IMG/VR virus record: IMGVR_UViG_3300025872_000148
Location: 1-36,624 of that record
Direction: 5' to 3' (one strand)
Length of the DNA: 36,624 bases
From: a virus
The notes below the pieces were generated by a model. The model saw only the letters and a program-made list of their open reading frames with translations, ran no database searches and was not told the origin of the DNA. Both the position numbers and the translations under genes were made by a program. This document shows positions 23,221-30,119 of the stretch, in pieces; position 1 is the stretch's first letter; every line of letters begins with the position of its first letter.

Positions 23221-23468
23221 CAAGTCTTGTCGGCGTAGGCCTGCTTGACGAAGCGCCCGAACAGGTCACCAAAGGCATCCGCCAGCCGTTCGCGGTTGCC
23301 AGAATCAGCGCGAAACCATGCCGCCGCAATTGCTTCCGCGAACCCTCCGCCGGATCTGTCCATTGCTTGCGCGGCGGCCAGCATATCCTCGTCGGTGACC
23401 AGCATCTCGGTAGTCTCTGTGATCGCGCCGTAGTGGGTCATCGTCGTGAGTCGGTAGTAGTCGGGCAT
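23220..23468 (-). CDS. Hypothetical protein, 82 residues
   Basis: MPDYYRLTTMTHYGAITETT leads into a helical C-terminal half rich in Ala, Asp and Arg (MLAAAQAMDRSGGGFAEAIA). Start set by ACGGAGAACATC directly before the ATG. Hairpin module C lies upstream, module B at its stop. Function unknown. Confidence 0.7.
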   Translation of the reverse strand: MPDYYRLTTMTHYGAITETTEMLVTDEDMLAAAQAMDRSGGGFAEAIAAAWFRADSGNRERLADAFGDLFGRFVKQAYADKT

Positions 23469-23493
23469 GATGTTCTCCGTAGTCGTGCGGGAT

Positions 23494-23533
23494 TGCACTC
23501 CAATGACCGGGCGGCCCCGGTCATCAGGCTGCA
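23494..23533 (-). repeat. Intergenic hairpin module C
   Basis: ATGACCGGG (23503-23511), loop CGGC and CCCGGTCAT (23516-23524) form a perfect 9-pair stem, flanked by a TGCA/TGCA outer pairing. Same place and orientation relative to the next gene as modules A and B; the sense-strand word CCTGATG is shared with B. Confidence 0.6.
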
Positions 23534-23536
23534 CTC

Positions 23537-23776
23537 TCAGCGGTCGCAGGCGTGGGACACGCGCTCGTACCAGTCAGCGTGCGTCACATCGTCGCGCGCG
23601 GCGCAGTAAGTGTCGTACGCATCCGCTAGGGCGACATAGTCAACGCCGGTCGAGGATGCAACGCGCCAGCAGGCGTCCGGGAATTCGGCGTCCGTGGTGT
23701 CCAGCAGAGACAGCAACCGGCGCAGGGCGGCATTGAGAGCAACTGGATCAGTCTTGAGGGCTTTCAGTTTGGTCAT
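23537..23776 (-). CDS. Hypothetical protein, 79 residues
   Basis: MTKLKALKTDPVALNAALRR and further helices (DACWRVASSTG, VALADAYDTYCAARDD) form a helical bundle-like protein with three cysteines. ATGA-coupled to the upstream membrane gene. Function unknown. Confidence 0.65.
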   Translation of the reverse strand: MTKLKALKTDPVALNAALRRLLSLLDTTDAEFPDACWRVASSTGVDYVALADAYDTYCAARDDVTHADWYERVSHACDR

Positions 23777-23943
23777 GCTTGTGCTCCTTCGAGGATCAGG
23801 GCGACAGCGGGGACAGCGACGCAGGTGAGGCAGACGACAGCGTCCGCAACCGACAGAGCATCGAGGATCAGTCCGACGACGACAGTCAGAACAGCGAACA
23901 TGACGGACAGCACGCAGGCCGTCTTCAGGGATTGGTCACTCAT
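23773..23943 (-). CDS. First gene of leftward operon: small two-span membrane protein
   Basis: The product is 56 residues. Two hydrophobic stretches (VLSVMFAVLTVVVGLIL and VVCLTCVAVPAVALIL) with a short turn suggest a hairpin membrane protein. GGAGACC lies 5-9 bases before the ATG. It is first after the promoter at 23998-24025, so it is probably the best-expressed gene of the operon. A superinfection-exclusion or holin-like role is possible but unsupported. Confidence 0.65.
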   Translation of the reverse strand: MSDQSLKTACVLSVMFAVLTVVVGLILDALSVADAVVCLTCVAVPAVALILEGAQA

Positions 23944-23997
23944 GGGTAGGTCTCCAGTAGGTTGCGACACATGACAGCGGCTGCTGCCATGTCTGAT

Positions 23998-24025
23998 ATT
24001 GTAGGGGTTGCAAGTACCTCGTCAA
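23998..24025 (-). promoter_or_regulatory. Promoter of leftward small-gene operon
   Basis: Minus-strand TTGACG (24020-24025), a 16-base spacer and TACAAT (23998-24003). Predicted start near 23991, about 50 bases before the first ATG. The palindrome at 24046-24059 is centred about 61 bases upstream of that start, the spacing used by class I activators. Confidence 0.7.
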
Positions 24026-24045
24026 GCATTTTTTTTGAAGTCGAG

Positions 24046-24059
24046 TGGAACAAGTTCCA
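24046..24059. repeat. TGGAAC-NN-GTTCCA palindrome, copy 2 (divergent control region)
   Basis: A perfect TGGAACAAGTTCCA, extended to 16 bases by flanking G and C. It lies between the leftward promoter (23998-24025) and the rightward terS promoter (24084-24111), at similar distance from both predicted starts. Confidence 0.85.
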
Positions 24060-24083
24060 CTAGGTCAGGATGGCACGCCGCGG

Positions 24084-24111
24084 TTGACCTGGGTGAAGGC
24101 CGCGGTATCAT
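24084..24111 (+). promoter_or_regulatory. Promoter of packaging/head operon
   Basis: TTGACC (24084-24089), a 16-base spacer and TATCAT (24106-24111) precede the terS ATG by 36 bases. Palindrome copy 2 is centred about 65 bases before the predicted start. This is the only clear promoter ahead of the late genes within the window. Confidence 0.6.
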
Positions 24112-24147
24112 CTGGCCCGATACTCACTCCGTACCTAGTAGGACACG

Positions 24148-24891
24148 ATGGACACAGGCACTCCAGCACGCAAGGTGAAGACACCACAGAAGCTGACCCG
24201 GCAGCAGATCGCAGAGGGGCTCACGCAGTTCCCGGTAGAACACCTACTGTCGTCCGGCCCGGGGAAGAAGGCTCAGCTCACGACGAAACAGAGGGAATTC
24301 GCCCGGCAGCTTGCACTAGGGAAGACGAAGGCTCAGGCATACAGGGACAGTAGAGAGGGAACACCAGCTCCGTCCACAATCGTCTGTCAGCCGTACAAGC
24401 TCGCAGCCGACGCAAGGATCCAGCAAGAGGTCGAGGCCTACAAGCTGGCAATCGAGGCAGAGAAACATCGAACCCCTGCTCAGCTCAAGTCCCTGCTCGT
24501 CCAGCAACTCGTCCAGCACTCCCTCGATCCCGAGTTCCCGCCTGCCCAACGCGTGGCCTGCCTGAAGCTGTTGGGCAACCTGTTCGAGGTCGGGGCTTTC
24601 GTCGAACGCAAGGAGATCACGACCATCCAGCGCAGCGGGGAGATCCGGGCGCGTCTCCTCGAGACACTCAAGGATGTCACGGACGCACAGGTAGTCGAGG
24701 CAGACGCCGGGCTAGACCTGCTCACCGAGCTGGCCCAAGCACGCACAGATGCAGGCACATCCCACGACGATGGCCAGCCAGCCGACCCCACGGCCCCCCC
24801 ACCCGCCCATTCCGGCCCGGCCACGGGGGGCGCACCTTCGCATAGTATTCCACTCAAAGAATCGCTAGAAAAAACCGATGGGGGGGTATAA
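24148..24891 (+). CDS. terS: Terminase small subunit
   Basis: The product is 247 residues. Small terminases recognise the packaging site and recruit the large subunit. The block LTTKQREFARQLALGKTKAQ, then AYRDSRE and a second helical part (YKLAADARIQQEVEAYKLAI), matches the helix-turn-helix plus coiled-coil start of the phage small terminase family that requires a KQ.FA..A..G...A. motif. A helical oligomerisation core follows, then a Pro/Ala-rich tail (210-240) likely contacting TerL. The start ATG is preceded by AGGAC. TerL lies two small genes downstream, supporting the call. Codon use, rich in C, contrasts with the G-rich genes directly after it. Confidence 0.82.
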   Translation: MDTGTPARKVKTPQKLTRQQIAEGLTQFPVEHLLSSGPGKKAQLTTKQREFARQLALGKTKAQAYRDSREGTPAPSTIVCQPYKLAADARIQQEVEAYKLAIEAEKHRTPAQLKSLLVQQLVQHSLDPEFPPAQRVACLKLLGNLFEVGAFVERKEITTIQRSGEIRARLLETLKDVTDAQVVEADAGLDLLTELAQARTDAGTSHDDGQPADPTAPPPAHSGPATGGAPSHSIPLKESLEKTDGGV

Positions 24892-24918
24892 AAATAAAAA
24901 TTGATCCAATCCTGAGAG

Positions 24919-24932
24919 TGGAACTTGTTCCA
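24919..24932. repeat. TGGAAC-NN-GTTCCA palindrome, copy 3 (after terS)
   Basis: TGGAACTTGTTCCA, the same word read from the other strand, in the 126-base gap between terS and the next gene. A TATAGA sequence overlaps its right side (24935-24940), but no good -35 accompanies it. Confidence 0.82.
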
Positions 24933-24980
24933 TTTATAGAAAATTAGGGTTAGTAATTGGCGGAATAAATTTGTGCAACA

Positions 24981-25005
24981 TACTTATCAATTACAAAGAT
25001 AAGTA
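24981..25005. repeat. Inverted repeat TACTTATC/GATAAGTA before small gene
   Basis: TACTTATC (24981-24988) and GATAAGTA (24998-25005) form a perfect 8-base inverted repeat with a 9-base A/T-rich centre. It ends 6 bases before the AAAGGAG ribosome site. It could be a translational hairpin or an operator; it is not a terminator (no U-run). Confidence 0.5.
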
Positions 25006-25023
25006 CAGATAAAGGAGATGGAG

Positions 25024-25287
25024 ATGGAGGGGCTGATTCGGTTTGATGGGTATGACGATGCGATATTGGGGACGGCTAGTGTGTGGATGGATGATGGGAG
25101 GGTGGAGAGGTTGGTGTATTCGGGGGAGGGGATAGTGAAGGTGTTGATGGAGAGGGATGGGATGAGTGATGAGGAGGCGTTGGAGTTTATTGATTTCAAT
25201 GTGGAGGGGGCGTATGTGGGGCCGAGGACTCCGGTGGTGGTGTGGGAGTGGGATCGGTCGTGGGAGGATGGGGAATGGAGCGAGTAA
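25024..25287 (+). CDS. Conserved phage small protein before TerL
   Basis: The product is 87 residues; ATG 25024 is favoured because AAGGAG lies 6 bases before it, whereas ATG 25018 abuts it. The order ILGTASVWMDDGRVERLVYS, GMSDEEALEFIDFN and VEGAYVGPRTPVVVWEW is a recurring signature in environmental phages, so this is a conserved family without known function. The gene is remarkably poor in C (for example one C against 33 G in 25081-25140). It overlaps the next gene by 13 bases. Confidence 0.8.
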   Translation: MEGLIRFDGYDDAILGTASVWMDDGRVERLVYSGEGIVKVLMERDGMSDEEALEFIDFNVEGAYVGPRTPVVVWEWDRSWEDGEWSE

Positions 25288-25541
25288 GGGATGTTGAGAG
25301 TGGGATGGAGAGGCTTATGACGCCGAAGCAGAAGGTGGTGTTTTTGTGTATTGATGAGTGGTGGAAGAAGTTTGGGTATGGGCCGTCGGTGGATGACATC
25401 ATGAGGTTGACGGGGGATAGGGGGCGGGGGAATGTGAATAGGGTGATGAGGAAGCTGTGTGATTTGGGGGTGTGTAAGAGGTTGCCTGGGAGCGCGAGGT
25501 CGATACGGCCTGTGTATATAAATTTTCGGAGGATTGAGTGA
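25275..25541 (+). CDS. LexA-like winged-helix DNA-binding protein
   Basis: The product is 88 residues from ATG 25275 (GGAGG 7-8 bases upstream). MTPKQKVVFLCIDEWWKKFG followed by YGPSVDDIMRLTG and GNVNRVMRKLCDLGVCKRLP closely resembles the N-terminal winged helix of LexA (T.rQ..vl.fI......G..Ps..eIa...g..s......hl..L...G.i.r). The autoproteolytic domain is absent, so it cannot respond to RecA the way LexA does. It may regulate the late operon or assist TerS; it is also a candidate to bind the palindromes. The stop overlaps the TerL start as GTGA. Confidence 0.75.
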   Translation: MERVRDVESGMERLMTPKQKVVFLCIDEWWKKFGYGPSVDDIMRLTGDRGRGNVNRVMRKLCDLGVCKRLPGSARSIRPVYINFRRIE

Positions 25542-27034
25542 ACGTAGATGAAATTGCCCGGGCGATAGAGAAGTTGCCGTTGAATGTGCAGGAGCAGGTG
25601 TTTGAGGATCTTCATGAGTTGAGGATGGCCAAACGCCGGGAGGAGGCGCAGGGGTCGTTTGGGAAGTTTGTCCGTGCGATGTGGCCTGGGTTTATTGACG
25701 GGCGGCACCATAAAGTGATGGCAGCGAAGTTTGAGGAGATTGCCCAGGGGAAGCTGAAGAGGTTGATTATTAATATGCCGCCGCGGCACACGAAGAGTGA
25801 GTTTGCGTCGTTCATGCTGCCGAGCTGGTTTTTGGGGAAGTACCCGAATAAGAAGGTGATCCAGTGCTCGAACACGAGTGAACTGGCGGTGGGCTTTGGC
25901 CGGAAGGTGCGGAACTTGGTGGACAGCCAGCCGTACGGGGAGATCTTCCCGAATGTGAGCTTGAGGGCTGACTCCAAGGCGGCGGGTCGCTGGGCGACGA
26001 ACGGGAACGGGGAGTATTTCGCTATTGGTGTGGGCGGTACGGTGACGGGTAAGGGCGCGGATCTACTCATCATTGACGACCCCCATTCCGAGCAGGAAGC
26101 CAAGTTGGCGCAAAGTAACCCGGAGGTGTTTGACCAGGTGTATGAGTGGTACACGTCTGGCCCGCGGCAGCGTCTGCAGCCGGGTGGGTCGATTGTGATC
26201 GTGATGACCCGGTGGTCGAAGAAAGACCTGACGGGCCGGGTGTTGCAGTCGATGATCGATAAGGATGGGGAGCACTGGGAGGTGATTAACTTCCCTGCGA
26301 TATTGCCGAGTGGAAAGCCACTTTGGCCGGAGTTCTGGAGCCTGGAGGAGCTGGAGGCTTTGAAGCTCGAACTGCCGGTGAGCAAGTGGAACGCCCAGTA
26401 CCAGCAGGAGCCGACGTCCGAAGAGGGCGCGATTATTAAGCGGGAGTGGTGGAAGGCGTGGAAGCAGGAGAGGCCGCCCCAGTGTCAGTTTGTGATCCAG
26501 AGCTGGGACACGGCGTTTACGAAAAGTGAGAGGGCGGACTATTCGGCGTGTACGACGTGGGGGGTGTTCTACATGAACGAGAACGAAAACGACGCCCACA
26601 TTATTTTGCTCGATGCGTTCAAGCGCCGAATGGAGTTCCCGGAGTTGAAGGAGAAGGCGTTTAACCACTATAAGGAGTGGGAGCCGGACGCGTTTATCGT
26701 GGAAGCGAAGGCTTCCGGGGCGCCACTTATCTATGAGCTGAGGGCGATGGGTATCCCTGTAAGTGAATTTACACCCAGCAGGGGCAATGATAAGATGGTC
26801 CGTATTAACTCTGTGGCCGATTTGTTTGCCAGTGGCAAGGTATGGGCGCCGGAAACAAGGTGGGCGGACGAGTTAATTGAAGAGATGGCGGCATTCCCGT
26901 ATTCAGATCACGATGACCTTGTGGACTCGACGACGCAAGCGCTGATTCGTTTCCGAAAGGGTGGGTTTATCCGCCTTCAAACTGACGAGCCTGATGAGCC
27001 AGTATCATTCAAACGTCGGGTTTCCTATTATTAA
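25538..27034 (+). CDS. terL: Terminase large subunit
   Basis: The product is 498 residues with a GTG start coupled to the previous stop. TerL is the packaging motor: an ATPase that drives DNA into the head and a nuclease that cuts it. Walker A is MPPRHTKSE (80-88), with Thr where most have Gly, a variant seen in related phages. Walker B is LLIIDD (176-181). The C-terminal RNase H-like nuclease shows SWDTAF (Asp324), IVEAKASG (Glu389) and SDHDDLVDS (Asp459/460). The first 250 bases continue the C-poor, G-rich composition of the two genes before it. Portal follows after 8 bases. Confidence 0.95.
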   Translation: MNVDEIARAIEKLPLNVQEQVFEDLHELRMAKRREEAQGSFGKFVRAMWPGFIDGRHHKVMAAKFEEIAQGKLKRLIINMPPRHTKSEFASFMLPSWFLGKYPNKKVIQCSNTSELAVGFGRKVRNLVDSQPYGEIFPNVSLRADSKAAGRWATNGNGEYFAIGVGGTVTGKGADLLIIDDPHSEQEAKLAQSNPEVFDQVYEWYTSGPRQRLQPGGSIVIVMTRWSKKDLTGRVLQSMIDKDGEHWEVINFPAILPSGKPLWPEFWSLEELEALKLELPVSKWNAQYQQEPTSEEGAIIKREWWKAWKQERPPQCQFVIQSWDTAFTKSERADYSACTTWGVFYMNENENDAHIILLDAFKRRMEFPELKEKAFNHYKEWEPDAFIVEAKASGAPLIYELRAMGIPVSEFTPSRGNDKMVRINSVADLFASGKVWAPETRWADELIEEMAAFPYSDHDDLVDSTTQALIRFRKGGFIRLQTDEPDEPVSFKRRVSYY

Positions 27035-27042
27035 GGGCCAGC

Positions 27043-29502
27043 ATGATCGATAAATCACTATACGAAGCGCCAGAGGGCTTGGAATCTTTGGCGACGGGCG
27101 AAGAACCAGAGATTGAGATCGAAATTGTTGATCCTGAAGAGGTCAATATCGAGATGGATGGTGTGGAAATCAGCCTGGACGGTGGGGTTGAAGACGATTT
27201 CGACGCCAACTTGGCTGAATATCTGGACGACAGCGCGATTGCGACCATCGTTGGTGATTTGGTAAGTGATTATGAAGACGATGTTTCGTCTCGCCGGGAC
27301 TGGATGCAGACCTATGTGGACGGTTTGCAGCTGCTGGGCCTGAAAATCGAGGAAAGAACGGATCCTTGGCCTGGCGCGTGCGGGGTTTACCACCCACTTT
27401 TGTCAGAAGCGCTGGTTAAGTTCCAGGCTGAGACGGTTATGTCCACGTTCCCCGCTGCGGGGCCTGTCAAAACCCAGATTATTGGGAAAGAAACTCCCGA
27501 AAAACGCGAAGCCGCGACCAACGTTGCGGACGACATGAACTACCAGCTCACGGACGTGATGACTGAGTTCCGTCCTGAGCACGAGAGGATGGTTTGGGGT
27601 CTGGGGCTGGCGGGTAACGCGTTCAAAAAGGTCTATTACGACCCCAACCTTGAGCGCCAGACGTCGATTTACGTGCCGGCTGACGATATTGTGGTTCCGT
27701 ACGGGGCCAGTGATATCGAAACCGCCGAGCGCGTGACCCATGTGATGAGGAAGACCGAGAACGACCTGCGCAAACTGCAGGTTGCCGGGTTCTACCTCGA
27801 TATTGACCTGGGCGAGCCGAGCAACGAACTCGATGATGTGGAGAAAAAGATTGCGGAGAAGATGGGTTTCCGCGCTACCAGCGATGACCGGTACAAATTG
27901 CTGGAGATGAACGTTAACCTGGACCTGCCCGGGTACGAGCACAAGGACGAGAGCGGCGAAATGACGGGCATTGCCCTGCCGTACATCGTGACGATTGAAA
28001 AGGGCAGTAATAAGTGCCTGGCTATTCGCCGAAACTGGAAGCCGGGCGACAAAAAGCACACCAAGCGCCAGCACTACGTCCACTATGGATACGTCCCGGG
28101 CTTTGGCTTTTACTGCTTTGGCCTGATCCACCTGATCGGGGCGTTTGCCAAGGCCGGCACCTCGATCCTGCGCCAATTGGTTGATGCGGGGTCGCTGAGC
28201 AACCTGCCGGGTGGTTTCAAAACCCGTGGTCTGCGCGTCAAGGGTGACGATACCCCGATTGCCCCGGCGGAGTGGCGTGATGTTGACGTTCCCAGCGGCA
28301 CGATCAAAGACAACATCATGGCGCTGCCCTACAAAGAGCCGAGCCAGGTTCTTGCGGGGCTGATGGACAAGATCGTTGACGAAGGCCGCCGGTTTGCGTC
28401 TGCTGCTGACATGAAGGTGGCGGATATGTCTGCCAACTCCCCTGTTGGTACGACGCTGGCGCTGCTGGAGCGGCAACTCAAGGTGATGTCCGCGGTCCAG
28501 GCGCGGATCCATTACTCGTTCAAGCAAGAGCTGAAACTTCTGCGCGACATCATCCGCGACTACACCCCGGACGAGTACAGCTACGAGCCCGAGCAGGGCG
28601 GCCGCAAGGCAAAGCGCTCCGACTACGACATGGTCGATGTGATCCCGGTGTCGGACCCCAATGCGGCCACGATGGCGCAGAAGGTTGTCCAGTACCAGGC
28701 GGTGATCCAGCTGGCCCAGATGGCGCCGCAGATCTATGACCTGCCCCAACTGCACCGCCAGATGCTGGATGTTTTGGGTATCAAGAATGCCCAGAAGCTG
28801 GTGCCGCTGGAAGATGACGAGCAGCCGACGGACCCGATTACCGAGAACATGAATGCACTGCGTGGTAAGCCCATGAAGGCGTTCATCTTCCAGGATCACG
28901 ATGCACACATCGCGGCTCACACGATGTTTATGCAAGACCCGCTGATGGCCAAGCAGATTGCGCAAAACCCCCAGGTGAACGCGATCAACGCAGCCCTGCA
29001 GGCGCACATTGCCGAGCACCTGGGCTTCCACTACCGCAAGCAAATGGAAGAGCAGATGGGCGTTACGTTGCCGTCGCCGGAGGACAAGCTGCCGCCGGAG
29101 ATTGAGGCTGAGTTGGCCAAGCTGATTGCCCAGGCATCGGGCCAGTTGCTCAACAAGAACAAGGCTATTGCGGCGCAGCAGCAAGCCGAGCAGATGGCTC
29201 AGGATCCGCTCATCCAGATGCAGCAGCAGGAGCTCAAGCTCAAGGAAGGCGAGCTGCAGCTCAAGCAGCAAAAAATCCAGATTGATGCGCAGGCCAAGTC
29301 GGCGCAAATCAAAACGGAACAGGCTCGTATCGAGTCACAGCGCGAGATTGAATTTGCGCGTATTCGTGCCCAAGCTGAGCAAAGCAGCGAAAAGCACACT
29401 GCTCAAAAAGAACTTGACCGCATGCGCCTGGGCGTAGATGTAGCCAAGACAACTGCCCAGATCCGGGCAAACCAAAATAAACCTGAAAAGGCCAAACAGT
29501 GA
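27043..29502 (+). CDS. Portal protein (podovirus-type, about 820 residues)
   Basis: The portal ring is the DNA gate and tail attachment site of the head. The product is 819 residues, long like P22-type portals. Features include an acidic N-terminus (20-70), the core block RTDPWPGACGVYHPLLSEAL, then ERMVWGLGLAGNAFKKVYYD and the wing/stem region with GFGFYCFGLIHLIGAFAKAG, and DMKVADMSANSPVGTTLALL. The last 130 residues are a Gln/Lys-rich coiled coil (LKLKEGELQLKQQKIQIDAQ), the barrel-like extension of this class. It lies in canonical order after TerL. A 634-codon open frame on the opposite strand is a codon-bias shadow. The stop overlaps the next GTG start. Confidence 0.93.
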   Translation: MIDKSLYEAPEGLESLATGEEPEIEIEIVDPEEVNIEMDGVEISLDGGVEDDFDANLAEYLDDSAIATIVGDLVSDYEDDVSSRRDWMQTYVDGLQLLGLKIEERTDPWPGACGVYHPLLSEALVKFQAETVMSTFPAAGPVKTQIIGKETPEKREAATNVADDMNYQLTDVMTEFRPEHERMVWGLGLAGNAFKKVYYDPNLERQTSIYVPADDIVVPYGASDIETAERVTHVMRKTENDLRKLQVAGFYLDIDLGEPSNELDDVEKKIAEKMGFRATSDDRYKLLEMNVNLDLPGYEHKDESGEMTGIALPYIVTIEKGSNKCLAIRRNWKPGDKKHTKRQHYVHYGYVPGFGFYCFGLIHLIGAFAKAGTSILRQLVDAGSLSNLPGGFKTRGLRVKGDDTPIAPAEWRDVDVPSGTIKDNIMALPYKEPSQVLAGLMDKIVDEGRRFASAADMKVADMSANSPVGTTLALLERQLKVMSAVQARIHYSFKQELKLLRDIIRDYTPDEYSYEPEQGGRKAKRSDYDMVDVIPVSDPNAATMAQKVVQYQAVIQLAQMAPQIYDLPQLHRQMLDVLGIKNAQKLVPLEDDEQPTDPITENMNALRGKPMKAFIFQDHDAHIAAHTMFMQDPLMAKQIAQNPQVNAINAALQAHIAEHLGFHYRKQMEEQMGVTLPSPEDKLPPEIEAELAKLIAQASGQLLNKNKAIAAQQQAEQMAQDPLIQMQQQELKLKEGELQLKQQKIQIDAQAKSAQIKTEQARIESQREIEFARIRAQAEQSSEKHTAQKELDRMRLGVDVAKTTAQIRANQNKPEKAKQ

Positions 29503-29705
29503 ATGATCAATTCATTGACAAAGCGTTCGAACATTTGAGGTCGCAAATCGACAGCAAGGTTCAACAACTCCAAGAAGCATTGGCGGACGATAACGCCAAG
29601 GATTTTGCGGAGTACAAAAAGATGTGCGGAGAGGTTAAAGGTCTGCTCACTGCACGTCTCTACATCACAGACCTACAGCGAAGGCTTGAAACCCAAGATG
29701 AGTGA
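29499..29705 (+). CDS. Small helical protein after portal, 68 residues
   Basis: MNDQFIDKAFEHLRSQIDSK begins a predominantly helical protein (VQQLQEALADDNAKDF, ITDLQRRLETQDE). GTG start coupled to the portal stop (GTGA) and an 8-base overlap with the next gene. Small proteins at this place are usual in this phage group; function unknown. Confidence 0.75.
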   Translation: MNDQFIDKAFEHLRSQIDSKVQQLQEALADDNAKDFAEYKKMCGEVKGLLTARLYITDLQRRLETQDE

Positions 29706-30108
29706 GATCCTACTGGCGACTAATCCAGACAATCCGGTAATTATTGGAACAAGTTCCACAACTCCCGAAGAAAAAGGGAAACAACTCCCCAAACCGGCTG
29801 GCTACAAAATTTTGTGTGCCCTGCCCGAGGTGGATAAGGAGTTTGAGCAAGGCCTGTTGAAGGCCGACGAAACGATCATGATTGAAGAAACCCTGGCCAC
29901 GGTTTTGTTCGTGGTTGCACTGGGACCGGACTGCTACAAGGATCCCAAGCGGTTCCCCAGTGGCCCGTGGTGCAAGGAGGGTGATTTTGTTCTTGTTCGA
30001 CCCAATGCTGGTCAGCGCCTGGTTATCCATGGCCGTGAGTTCCGTATGATCAATGATGATACGGTTGACGGTACTGTGGACGATCCTCGCGGCATCCGGC
30101 GTAAGTGA
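29698..30108 (+). CDS. GroES-like co-chaperonin
   Basis: The product is 136 residues. The region GYKILCALPEVDKEFEQGLL, TLATVLFVVALGPDCYKD, WCKEGDFVLVRPNAGQRLVI and FRMINDD follows the GroES beta-barrel order (mobile loop near 55-70, then VxxxGxG-like and GDxVLxxxxxG segments). Phages such as T4 (Gp31) encode co-chaperonins to fold their capsid protein with host GroEL. The place between portal and scaffold supports a head-assembly role. Palindrome copy 4 lies in codons 16-21 of this gene. The divergence from bacterial GroES is large, so the call is moderate. Confidence 0.75.
   Translation: MSEILLATNPDNPVIIGTSSTTPEEKGKQLPKPAGYKILCALPEVDKEFEQGLLKADETIMIEETLATVLFVVALGPDCYKDPKRFPSGPWCKEGDFVLVRPNAGQRLVIHGREFRMINDDTVDGTVDDPRGIRRK
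29745..29758. repeat. TGGAAC-NN-GTTCCA palindrome, copy 4 (inside GroES-like gene)
   Basis: A perfect TGGAACAAGTTCCA that codes for Gly-Thr-Ser-Ser here, whereas copies 5 and 6 code for Val-Glu-Gln-Val-Pro. The different reading frame shows that the DNA word, not a peptide, is conserved. Confidence 0.82.
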
Positions 30109-30119
30109 AGGAGGTTCAC

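Noticed and set aside
24045-24353. A GTG-started frame beginning in palindrome copy 2 (MEQVPLGQDG)
   Set aside because: It runs in another frame through terS, lacks a ribosome site, and its start codon is part of a DNA site.
24919-24932. Palindrome as a LexA/DinR SOS box
   Set aside because: DinR boxes are GAAC-N4-GTTC and betaproteobacterial LexA uses CTGT-N8-ACAG; the 2-base spacer fits neither.
27403-29307. A 634-codon open frame opposite the portal gene
   Set aside because: It is Leu/Arg/His-rich, has no ribosome site and is the codon-bias mirror of the portal coding strand.
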